Assembly: GCA_026706075.1 (NCBI GenBank)
Contig: JAPOZM010000040.1
Coordinates: 1 to 64,000 of the forward strand
DNA: 64,000 nt
Origin: Gemmatimonadaceae bacterium
GTDB lineage: Bacteria; Latescibacterota; UBA2968; UBA8231
Direction of reading: 5' to 3'
In this document: one piece after another, positions 50,948 to 57,797 of the stretch
Layout of the letters: each line of letters begins with the position of its first letter
How positions within the stretch are numbered: the first letter of the stretch is position 1
The notes under the pieces: generated by a model
The model's database searches: none
What the model saw: the letters and a program-made list of their open reading frames with translations, nothing else
What the model was told of the DNA's origin: nothing
Made by a program: the position numbers and the translations under genes

Positions 50948-51506
50948 CCTTCGGCTTCATCCACAGGGCGCTGGCCACCAGGGTCAGGGAGGTGGCCAGG
51001 CCGACGATGGTCCATGGCCAGGGCTGGATGTGGTCGACGGCGGCGGCCCCGCAGATCAGCAGCACGCCCGGCCAGAGGGTGCGGCGGTCGAGGTGGAGGC
51101 CGCCCAGGAAGAACACGACGCCGGTGAGGAGGGCGAAGAGCTGGGCGATGACCCAGCCGTCGAACCGATGGGCCCCGGCGATGAAGATCACCGCCACGCC
51201 GCCGAGGAAGATCGTCCCCCAGTGCAGGGCGTGGCGGGCGCCCAGGCCCGGTCTGCTCAGTCCCCGCTTCCTGTCCTCCCGGCTGCCGAGGGCGAGGCTG
51301 ACCAGGAAGCCGGCCACGGGAGCGGTCATCCAGTAGAGGGGCACGTGGTCCATGGCGAAGTCGTTGAGGGCGTATCCGACGGCGAGGATCACGGCCCACA
51401 TGACGATGATCGCCAGCGGCTTGTACTCGCCCTTGTCCCTCTCCTCCACCGCCTGGCGGACGAAGGAGACGTCATCTTCGAGCTTTCGGGTCACCTCGGG
51501 TTCCAT
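50922..51506 (-). CDS. Integral membrane protein of unknown function
   Basis: 194 residues. A cytoplasmic helical start (EPEVTRKLEDDVSFVRQAVEERDK) precedes about five membrane helices, the clearest being AIIVMWAVILAVGYALNDFAM, TAPVAGFLVSLALGS, TIFLGGVAVIFIAG, LFALLTGVVFFLGGLHL and TIVGLATSLTLVASALW. No catalytic motif is visible. An AAGGAGAG ribosome site lies before the ATG at 51506. It is first in the unit with the winged-helix regulator, a common pairing in which the regulator senses through or controls the membrane protein. Confidence 0.75.
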   Translation of the reverse strand: MEPEVTRKLEDDVSFVRQAVEERDKGEYKPLAIIVMWAVILAVGYALNDFAMDHVPLYWMTAPVAGFLVSLALGSREDRKRGLSRPGLGARHALHWGTIFLGGVAVIFIAGAHRFDGWVIAQLFALLTGVVFFLGGLHLDRRTLWPGVLLICGAAAVDHIQPWPWTIVGLATSLTLVASALWMKPKDEEADAAG

Positions 51507-51558
51507 GGGGAGCTCTCCTTGCTCGGGGCACTCGGGCGATGTCTGTGGTGATTGATGT

Positions 51559-51598
51559 AGAGTACTCTGCAAAATAGAGTGATTGAAGGGCTTGTCAA
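51559..51598 (-). promoter_or_regulatory. Promoter and palindrome of the membrane protein/regulator unit
   Basis: Minus strand TTGACA (51598-51593), 16-base spacer, TATTTT (51576-51571). Just downstream lies a perfect 10-bp palindrome AGAGTACTCT (51559-51568), with a further ACTCT 7 bases before it, forming ACTCT-N7-AGAGTACTCT. It overlaps the expected transcription start, a good place for a repressor. Confidence 0.55.
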
Positions 51599-51750
51599 GT
51601 GGTTTCTGCTGCCACCGGGCGCTCCGCGCCTTGACCGAGAGTCCAGGAAGGCGTCTCATTTTTCGGTCCGGGAGCGCTTCTCCGGCCCTCGACGCCGGTG
51701 GCGGGCGATACTCGACGACCGGGCCGGCCACCGCCTCAAGAAGACGGACG

Positions 51751-53001
51751 ATGAAGATTCAGCGCTTCCGAAAGTTCAACACCCGCGAGGTCTACCCCGG
51801 TGGTCGGCACGACAACGACATGTGCATGGCCGTCAAGGCGGGCAACCGCATCTACCTCCGGGGGCAGACCGGACTCGACCTGGACCAGGGGCTTCGCGAC
51901 CCCGGCGATCCGGCGGCCCAGGCCCACCAGGCGATGGAGAACGCGCGGGTCCTGCTCGAGGAGGCGGGGTCGAGCCTCGACCACGTCACCATGGTCACCA
52001 CCTATCTCACCGATCCCGGCTATCGGATCCCGGTCTATCGGACGGTAGCCGACGCCCTGCGCGGCAACCACACGGTCGGCACCGGGCTCATCGTCAAGGG
52101 CCTGGCCATGCCGGAGCTCAAGGTGGAGCTCGACCTCGAGGCGGTAATCCCCGAGACCGGTCCGCACCGGAGATACCGGAAGATGAACTCGCGCGACTGG
52201 TACGGAGAGGGAGAGCTCGACCACGACTCCTGCTTCCTGGTCGACACCGGGGACGAGATCTTCCTCCGCGGCATGATCGGCACCGAGCTCGACGGTCGGA
52301 CCATGCACGGCACGGGGTTCACTGTGACCGACGCCGCTGCCCAGGCCGACCAGGCGATGAAGAACGCCCGCACCCTGCTCGCCGAAGCGGGATCCGGATT
52401 CGAGGACGTGATGAAGACCCGCATCTACATCGCCGACCGCGCCTACCGCGAGGCCTGCTACCAGGCCGTTGGCCGGCACTTCGGCGACACCCATCCGTGC
52501 TCGACCGGTCTCATCATGCGCGGCTTCGCCCGGCCCCCGATCCTGTTCGAGATCGACATGGCGGTCATCCGGAGCCGGGGCACGCCGCACCGGCGCCTTC
52601 GCCGCTTCCACACCGACGAAGTCTACCGCGACGGCCAGAAGCTCGGCAGCCGGTTCTGCCACGCGGTCCGGGCCGGAGACGTCGTCCACCTGCGCGGCCA
52701 GACCGGCTTCACCCTGGACGGCGACTTCCCGTTTCCAGGCGACCCCGCGGCCCAGGCCGATCTGGCGATGGAGAAGGTCGCGGTGCTGCTCGAAGAGACC
52801 GGCGCCTCACTCGCTGACATCTGCAAGATCCACACCTACATCCTGCACCGCGGGCACCGGGAGGCCGTCTACCGCGCGGTCGGCCGGCACCTCGAGGGGG
52901 TCCACCCGTGCGGCACCGGCCTCATCGTCGACGGCTTCGCCCGCCCGGAGATCCTGGTCGAGATCGACGTGGTTGCGGTCGTTCAGGACGAAGCGGTGTA
53001 A
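51751..53001 (+). CDS. Protein of three tandem RidA (YjgF/UK114) domains
   Basis: 416 residues made of three RidA units: about 1-133, 134-275 and 276-416. Each has the same blocks: AGNRIYLRGQTG / GDEIFLRGMIG / AGDVVHLRGQTG, then AHQAMENARVLLEEAGSSLDHV, AQADQAMKNARTLLAEAGSGFEDV and AQADLAMEKVAVLLEETGASLADI. The final block, normally P-A-R-S-x-V-x-V with the catalytic Arg, reads TVGTGLIV, PCSTGLIM and PCGTGLIV. The Arg is therefore lost in all three, which argues against imine deaminase activity. RidA works as a trimer, so a single chain could form a pseudo-trimer. Confidence 0.88.
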   Translation: MKIQRFRKFNTREVYPGGRHDNDMCMAVKAGNRIYLRGQTGLDLDQGLRDPGDPAAQAHQAMENARVLLEEAGSSLDHVTMVTTYLTDPGYRIPVYRTVADALRGNHTVGTGLIVKGLAMPELKVELDLEAVIPETGPHRRYRKMNSRDWYGEGELDHDSCFLVDTGDEIFLRGMIGTELDGRTMHGTGFTVTDAAAQADQAMKNARTLLAEAGSGFEDVMKTRIYIADRAYREACYQAVGRHFGDTHPCSTGLIMRGFARPPILFEIDMAVIRSRGTPHRRLRRFHTDEVYRDGQKLGSRFCHAVRAGDVVHLRGQTGFTLDGDFPFPGDPAAQADLAMEKVAVLLEETGASLADICKIHTYILHRGHREAVYRAVGRHLEGVHPCGTGLIVDGFARPEILVEIDVVAVVQDEAV

Positions 53002-53046
53002 GCTTCTCCGAGCTGACTTACCAATCTTCTGGGTAAAGGAGGAAGT

Positions 53047-54360
53047 GTGTCTGTTGATTCTGTGCGCGAGAGGTATCACAGGGTGCGCAACCACTCTCTC
53101 GAAATGGTGGCGCTGCTGAGCGAGGAGGAATTCTACGACCAGGCCGTGCAGGAGGTGAGCCCGCCGGCCTGGAACCTTGGCCACACCAACTGGTTCTTCG
53201 ACGCCGTCATCCTCGGCAGGTACGCCGGGTCCCTGGGGCGGGACGGCAACCTGTGGTATCACTTCAACTCCTACTACAAGGGGGAGGGCAGGCACGTGCG
53301 CCAGGCCTGCCGCGGAGCGGTACTCGTCCACGAGGCCCCTCTCCAGAGCATACTGAAGTACCGGTCCGACGTGGACGAGGTGATGGACCCCCTCCTCGAC
53401 GGCGACCACGGTGAGGATTTCGACCGCCTGATGGAGTTGGGAATCAACCACGAGCAGCAGCACCAGGAGCTGTTCTACACCGAGGTTCTGCGCAACCGGT
53501 TCGAGCGCCGCGCAGAAGGCGGAGACATGGGCAGCGAGTCCCGTGCCGAGGGCTCGGTGGAAGTCCCCCTCCGGTGGGTCCCCTTCGAGGAGACCATAGC
53601 GGAGGTGGGCAACGTGGAAGGCGGGTTCGGCTTCGACAACGAGTACGGCGTGCACCGGCAATACATCCATTCCTTTGCCATGATGAACCGCCCGGTGACC
53701 AACGGTGAGTACCTGGAGTTCATCGACGACGGCGGCTACGAGAACTTCGCCTGGTGGTTCGCCGAGGCCTGGGATGACGGCTCCATGCGGCCGGTGCTCC
53801 GGCTGGCGGACCGGGAGATCTTTCCCCGGGCGCCCCTCTACTGGAAACGGATCGACGGCACGTGGCATCGGTTCACCCTGCAAGGCTGGCGGGAGACGGA
53901 TCCCCACGAGCCGGTCTCTCACCTGAGCTACTTCGAGGCTGTGGCCTACGCCAACTGGAAGAGCCGCAGCGAGGACAGGATCGTGCGCCTGCCCACCGAG
54001 GCGGAATGGGAGCACGCCGCCCGGCGCACCGACGCCATGGCGCAGGTGCGCAGGAATGAGGCGGTGCTTCTGGGAGGGGAGCTGTACCGGCCGGCGATGA
54101 CGCCTCAGGAAGGGGAGCTCAAGCACATGATGGGCAACGTCTGGGAGTGGACCAACAGCTCCTACTTGCCCTACCCCGGGTTCCGGCCCTACCCCGGCGC
54201 CATCGCCGAGTACAACGGCAAGTTCATGAGCAACAAGATGGTCCTCAAGGGGGGGAGCTGGGCGACGCCCACGGACCACATCCGCATCAGCTACCGCAAC
54301 TTCTGGCCCCTGGCCTTCCAGTTCGCCATTCCCGGGTTCCGGCTGGTAATGGAGTCATGA
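53047..54360 (+). CDS. egtB: EgtB-like ergothioneine synthase family protein (DinB plus FGE-sulfatase domains)
   Basis: 437 residues. The DinB-like half has WNLGHTNWFFD (first iron His) and NHEQQHQELFYTEVL (His-x3-His), the three-histidine iron site of EgtB. The second half is a formylglycine-generating-enzyme-like domain: RPVTNGEYLEFI, HLSYFEAVAYANWKS, RLPTEAEWEHAARR, MMGNVWEWTNSSY and VLKGGSWATP. EgtB joins gamma-glutamylcysteine or cysteine to trimethylhistidine. No egtD methyltransferase is in the window. The GTG start has an excellent AAAGGAGG. OvoA-like or another thiol oxygenase cannot be excluded. Confidence 0.85.
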   Translation: MSVDSVRERYHRVRNHSLEMVALLSEEEFYDQAVQEVSPPAWNLGHTNWFFDAVILGRYAGSLGRDGNLWYHFNSYYKGEGRHVRQACRGAVLVHEAPLQSILKYRSDVDEVMDPLLDGDHGEDFDRLMELGINHEQQHQELFYTEVLRNRFERRAEGGDMGSESRAEGSVEVPLRWVPFEETIAEVGNVEGGFGFDNEYGVHRQYIHSFAMMNRPVTNGEYLEFIDDGGYENFAWWFAEAWDDGSMRPVLRLADREIFPRAPLYWKRIDGTWHRFTLQGWRETDPHEPVSHLSYFEAVAYANWKSRSEDRIVRLPTEAEWEHAARRTDAMAQVRRNEAVLLGGELYRPAMTPQEGELKHMMGNVWEWTNSSYLPYPGFRPYPGAIAEYNGKFMSNKMVLKGGSWATPTDHIRISYRNFWPLAFQFAIPGFRLVMES

Positions 54361-54431
54361 GTGTGGACCCAGCGGCGCTCCCAGCAGCTATATTCAGAGT
54401 CAAGCAGCATCTCTTGCCGGAGGGAATGAGC

Positions 54432-54959
54432 ATGGAACGCAAGCAACCACACAGGGGCCGAGGGCCCGCATCGATGCTGGCGATAACCGCCCTGCTGCTG
54501 TCGGTGAGCGCCGGTCTGGCGCAGCCCGCGCCGCCCGAGACGGTGGTGGCGGCGCCCTTCACCCCGCCGGAGGACCAGGGCGAGCAGGGCGACTTCATCC
54601 TCCTGAGCTGGGATGCCGTTGAGGGAGCGGACGGCTACCGGATCTGGCGGGAGATACCGGTTACTGCGACCATCGATGATCAGGGCAACCTGGTGGAGCT
54701 GGACACCCCCGTGGTTGCCCTCGTGCCGTGGGGCCGCATCGAGCAACTGCCCGGGGAGTCTGTCGTCAGGGCCGTCGTCGCTATGCTGGACGGCGACGCG
54801 GCCACCCGGTGGGCCGTCACGACGGTGCAGCAGACCGATGATGGAACGCTCGAGTCGGAGCCCCGGTACTTCCATGTCGGGGGGGAGGGCGTCGGGACGG
54901 GGGTGCAGACGCGCACCTGGGGGGACGTGAAGCAGCAGCCGCGGAGGGATGCCAGATGA
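54432..54959 (+). CDS. Secreted protein with a fibronectin III-like domain
   Basis: 175 residues from the ATG at 54432, which has GGAGGG seven bases upstream; an ATG at 54357 overlapping the egtB stop is an alternative that would hide the signal peptide. ASMLAITALLLSVSAGLAQ is the signal. FILLSWDAVEGADGYRIWREI matches the start of Fn3 domains (the 'SWDAVEGADGY.I.R' pattern), and strands continue to ATRWAVTTVQ. It is presumably periplasmic or exported, role unknown. It overlaps the following DUF4389 gene by four bases (ATGA). Confidence 0.75.
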   Translation: MERKQPHRGRGPASMLAITALLLSVSAGLAQPAPPETVVAAPFTPPEDQGEQGDFILLSWDAVEGADGYRIWREIPVTATIDDQGNLVELDTPVVALVPWGRIEQLPGESVVRAVVAMLDGDAATRWAVTTVQQTDDGTLESEPRYFHVGGEGVGTGVQTRTWGDVKQQPRRDAR

Positions 54960-55591
54960 CCGAACAGCCCGCTCCGTACCCCGTCCAGTTCTCGATCGAC
55001 TACCCCGAGTCCAGCCGGAGACTCACGGTCTTCTTCCGGCTCCTCCTGGCGGTGCCGATCCTGATCGTTCTCGCCCTGGTGGGCGGGTCGGTCGTCACCG
55101 ACGATGCGGGCACGTACCAGTGGCCGGCTGCCCTCGCCACGGGGGGGCTCCTGTGGCTCCCCCCCATGCTGATGATCGTCTTCCGCCGGAAGTACCCGCG
55201 CTGGTGGTTCGACTGGAATCTGGAGCTGACCCGCTTCGGGACCCGGGTCGAGGCCTACGTGCTGCTGCTGCGCGACGACTATCCCTCCACCGACGAGGCG
55301 CAGGGCGTCCACCTCGACATCCCGTACCCGGACGCGCAAGGCGAGTTGAACCGGTTCCTGCCGCTGGTCAAGTGGATCCTGGCGATCCCGCACTACATCG
55401 TCCTGGCCATCGTCTGGACCTTGGCCATCCTGGTGACCATCATCGCCTGGTTCGTGATCCTCATCGTCGGCCGCTACCCCAGGGAGCTTTTCCTGTTCGT
55501 GGAAGGAACCCTGCGCTGGAGCCTGCGGGTCGCGGCCTACGCCTTCCTGCTCACCACCGACCGGTACCCGCCCTTCCGCTTCGGCGCCTGA
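54956..55591 (+). CDS. DUF4389 membrane protein
   Basis: 211 residues. YPVQFSIDYPESSRRLTVFFRLLLAVPILIVLALVG is the family opening, followed by GGLLWLPPMLMIVFRRKYPRWWFDWNLELTRFGTRVEAYVLLLRDDYPS and VKWILAIPHYIVLAIVWTLAILVTIIAWFVILIVGRYPRELF. There are about four membrane helices. Function is unknown. The last 57 bases are repeated exactly at 56883-56939, and just past the stop begins a 22-bp direct repeat that recurs on the far side of the toxin-antitoxin pair. Confidence 0.88.
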   Translation: MTEQPAPYPVQFSIDYPESSRRLTVFFRLLLAVPILIVLALVGGSVVTDDAGTYQWPAALATGGLLWLPPMLMIVFRRKYPRWWFDWNLELTRFGTRVEAYVLLLRDDYPSTDEAQGVHLDIPYPDAQGELNRFLPLVKWILAIPHYIVLAIVWTLAILVTIIAWFVILIVGRYPRELFLFVEGTLRWSLRVAAYAFLLTTDRYPPFRFGA

Positions 55592-55604
55592 TTACTCCCG
55601 CGCC
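55583..55604 (+). repeat. Direct repeat, left copy (22 bp)
   Basis: GGCGCCTGATTACTCCCGCG plus CC: the end of the DUF4389 gene followed by 13 bases resembling the reverse complement of the transporter gene's 3' end. 21 of 22 bases match the copy at 56532-56553. The two copies bracket the toxin-antitoxin pair. Confidence 0.8.
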
Positions 55605-55619
55605 ACTGGACTCACATAC

Positions 55620-55659
55620 TCCATACCGCTATTTTACGTCACAAACCATGAGGTATGGA
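55620..55659 (+). promoter_or_regulatory. Inverted repeat overlapping the antitoxin start
   Basis: TCCATACC (55620-55627) pairs with GGTATGGA (55652-55659), 24 bases apart; the right arm includes the ATG. A TATTTT lies between. This is a candidate operator for autorepression by the antitoxin, as in many such systems. Confidence 0.45.
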
Positions 55660-56011
55660 TATGCGATTCCATGAATTCGTCGAGGATCAGGTCTTTTCCC
55701 CTACGCTCGTCGCCGAAGCCTTGCGCACCACCAAGTCGGAGATCGCCGGCACCCTGGGTCTCGGAAAGGATGCGTTCACGCGCGCATCCCGGGTCAGGGC
55801 GCGCAAGACCCAGGTCCGTCTGCGGCAGATGCTGGAGATCCTGAATCGCGTCGAGGATGCGACCGGATCGCCGCTCGCCGCCTATGCCTGGTTCCGCGCC
55901 GCACCGCTGCCCGGCTTCGGCGGCGCCACGCCGGACCAGTTGCTGCGCGAAGGCAGGGCCGATCACGTGCATGCCTATCTCGACCGGATCATGGCCGGCG
56001 GCTTTGCCTGA
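55655..56011 (+). CDS. Antitoxin Xre/MbcA/ParS family
   Basis: 118 residues. The N-terminal Xre-like helix-turn-helix (VFSPTLVAEALRTTKSEIAGTLGLGKDAFTR) is followed by a C-terminal MbcA/ParS toxin-binding part: RQMLEILNRVEDATGSPLAAYAWFRAAPLPGFGGATPDQLLREGRADHVHAYLDRIMAGGFA. The gene precedes the RES toxin by 15 bp, the standard order. It should neutralise the toxin and repress the operon. The context (direct repeats, duplicated gene ends) marks a mobile insertion. Confidence 0.9.
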   Translation: MDMRFHEFVEDQVFSPTLVAEALRTTKSEIAGTLGLGKDAFTRASRVRARKTQVRLRQMLEILNRVEDATGSPLAAYAWFRAAPLPGFGGATPDQLLREGRADHVHAYLDRIMAGGFA

Positions 56012-56026
56012 GCGTTTGCTCCCCTG

Positions 56027-56524
56027 ATGCGGTTTCAGGGGCTGGTCTACCGGGCTCACAATCCGCAGTGGTCTTGGACGCCCTTGTCCGGGGAGGGGGC
56101 CCGGCGTCACGGCGGGCGATTCAACCGGCCTGGGACTCCGGCACTCTATACCTCGCTCTCGCCCCTGACTGCCATACGCGAGGCCCAGCCTCTGGGCCGG
56201 CCCATGCAGCCCCTCACCCTCTGCGCCTATGACGTCGATGCCGAGCCGGTCTTCGATGCGCTGGACGCGGAGCGGTGCGAGGCGCTGGGCATTGGCGAGG
56301 CCGACCTCGCCTGTCCCTCCTGGGAAGCGGAGATGCTGGCCGGGATGTTCCCTGCGTCGCACCTCCTGGCCGACCGCCTGATCGCGACGGGCCATGCAGG
56401 CATGCGGGTCCGGAGCTTCGCCGCGGGAGCCGGGCAGGAGGATGTAAACCTCGTGATGTGGCGGTGGAGCTCGGATCGCCCGGACCGGGTCGTCCTCATC
56501 GACGACGAAGGCCGGCTCTCCTGA
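56027..56524 (+). CDS. RES-domain toxin
   Basis: 165 residues. The three hallmark residues are present: Arg in GLVYRAH, Glu in LYTSLSPLTAIREAQ, and a Ser in the distal ASHL region. GGRFNRPGTPALYTS is the conserved NAD-binding start. RES toxins degrade NAD, as shown for MbcT of Mycobacterium. Start ATG, 15 bp after the antitoxin. Confidence 0.9.
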   Translation: MRFQGLVYRAHNPQWSWTPLSGEGARRHGGRFNRPGTPALYTSLSPLTAIREAQPLGRPMQPLTLCAYDVDAEPVFDALDAERCEALGIGEADLACPSWEAEMLAGMFPASHLLADRLIATGHAGMRVRSFAAGAGQEDVNLVMWRWSSDRPDRVVLIDDEGRLS

Positions 56525-56531
56525 ACCTGGT

Positions 56532-56553
56532 GGCGCCTGACTACTCCCGCGCC
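56532..56553 (+). repeat. Direct repeat, right copy (22 bp)
   Basis: GGCGCCTGACTACTCCCGCG plus CC, matching the left copy at 21 of 22 bases. Here it is continuous with the transporter-like fragment that follows. Confidence 0.8.
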
Positions 56554-56634
56554 TCCGGGAACTGCTCGTACAGCACGTTGAGTGCCGCCGGGGTCCCGCA
56601 GACGTAGAGGGCGTCGGCGTCGGAGAGCGCCGAG
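56541..56634 (-). pseudogene. 3' fragment of a Kef-type transporter gene
   Basis: On the minus strand this reads ALSDADALYVCGTPAALNVLYEQFPEARE then stop, matching the C-terminus of the intact transporter (57798-60362) with a few conservative changes; 87 of 94 bases agree without gaps. Upstream the similarity ends abruptly, so only the gene end survives. The changes are mostly conservative, which suggests it derives from a diverged paralogue rather than a very recent copy. Confidence 0.75.
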
Positions 56635-56831
56635 GGATGGTGCCCGACATCAGCGCAAAGGCATACTTTCCGGTCTGCGGGGTCACGCACGATTAGGGAA
56701 TTAGGTGAGTTGGAGTCATTGAGCATGAGACTCGTATGAGGCCATAGATGGAGCATGAGACCACACGGCAGGTTGAATCCTGCTTGCCGCAGCCACTGAC
56801 ACGCCGCAACGCGGATGGTCAGGTTTACTAG

Positions 56832-56939
56832 CGCCTGGCGGTTGTGGACAGGCAGATCGAAGAGTGGGGATTCCGCGTCACCGCCTACGCCTTCCTGCTC
56901 ACCACCGACCGGTACCCGCCCTTCCGCTTCGGCGCCTGA
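56832..56939 (+). pseudogene. 3' fragment of a DUF4389 gene
   Basis: Reads RLAVVDRQIEEWGFRVTAYA, then the same FLLTTDRYPPFRFGA end as the intact gene. The last 57 bases (56883-56939) are identical to 55535-55591. A stop codon in the same frame at 56829 and loss of all preceding domain sequence show it is a remnant. From 56632 to 56831 no other gene is recognisable. Confidence 0.75.
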
Positions 56940-56953
56940 CGCAGCCGCTTCCG

Positions 56954-57568
56954 TCAGAACAGCCCGTTCAGCGATATCACCAGGCTCGATGTTGTCTCGC
57001 CTTCGACGCGGCGAAGCGCGTAGTTGGCGTTCACAAGCAGCCGTGTCCCGCTCGTCACGGGAATCCCGTACCCTCCGCCCAGCAGGATTCCCGTCCCCCA
57101 CTCGCTTGCTTCCTCATCTTTTTCGCCGAGTGCCTCGGCTTCGACGACATGTCTGGCGAGCCCGAGGTCAACCCGCACGAAAGGGCCCCGGCCGATTTCG
57201 TTGGCGAGGAAGTGCATGCCGCTTACGCCGTAGAGGTAGTTGTAGATGTCGATTTCGAGGTCTTCTCCAAAAAGAGTGACTTCATAGGTATCGACGCTGC
57301 CGTTCGCGATGCCGCCAACAAGGGTCCTGTCCCCTCGCGGCCAATAGAAGCCGAAGATGTCCAGGGCGAGGGCGAGATGGTCGACATCCCCTCCGGGTAG
57401 ATCATCGATTTCATCGAGGAGATCCTGCAACTCGCCTGGATAGTTGTTGTTGACGTAACCCAGGCCCCAGTAGGTGTACCAACTCTCCAGTTGGTTGTCG
57501 CCGGCATCGGCAGGACCTGAGAGGGCGATCACTGAAGAAAGCATGAAGGGCAGTATTCTCTTCGACAT
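56954..57568 (-). CDS. Small outer-membrane beta-barrel protein
   Basis: 204 residues. A signal peptide (ILPFMLSSVIALSGPADA) precedes a pattern of alternating strands: WYTYWGLGYVNNNY, ALALDIFGFYW, TLVGGIANG, EIDIYNYLYGVS, FVRVDLGLARH, GTGILLGGGYGIPV and RLLVNANYALRR, closing with SLVISLNGLF, a C-terminal Phe for BAM recognition. This fits an 8-strand OmpA-like barrel. The gene is less GC-rich than its surroundings and lies between the DUF4389 remnant and the transporter, so it belongs to the rearranged patch. Confidence 0.75.
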   Translation of the reverse strand: MSKRILPFMLSSVIALSGPADAGDNQLESWYTYWGLGYVNNNYPGELQDLLDEIDDLPGGDVDHLALALDIFGFYWPRGDRTLVGGIANGSVDTYEVTLFGEDLEIDIYNYLYGVSGMHFLANEIGRGPFVRVDLGLARHVVEAEALGEKDEEASEWGTGILLGGGYGIPVTSGTRLLVNANYALRRVEGETTSSLVISLNGLF

Positions 57569-57664
57569 GGTGACTACCTCGCTTTTCGATGGACACCCGG
57601 CACACAGGTTGCCCTGGGTTCACCGCCAACCTCGGCTTGACTCTTCAGCAAGGTAGCCTCGAAG

Positions 57665-57681
57665 CGGACAGGGGCTGTCCG
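57665..57681 (-). promoter_or_regulatory. 17-bp palindrome upstream of the barrel gene
   Basis: CGGACAG-GGG-CTGTCCG, perfect 7-bp arms, about 97 bases before the barrel gene start. The rest of the 229-bp gap (57569-57797) has no gene. It could be an operator. Confidence 0.4.
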
Positions 57682-57797
57682 TTGACAGGGGTTTCTCGGG
57701 ATATGGGAGACTTTTCTGGCCCTGGCCAAGGCGCCGGGCATGCCAAGGTAGGCGGGACCTCTCCAGGAGCTTGAGCTCCCGCGGTCCTCCCGCCTGA

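Noticed and set aside
56541..57101. A 186-residue minus-strand open frame ending in a transporter-like tail
   Set aside because: Only the last 30 residues resemble a real protein; the rest is antisense to the DUF4389 remnant and intergenic sequence. Treated as a gene remnant.
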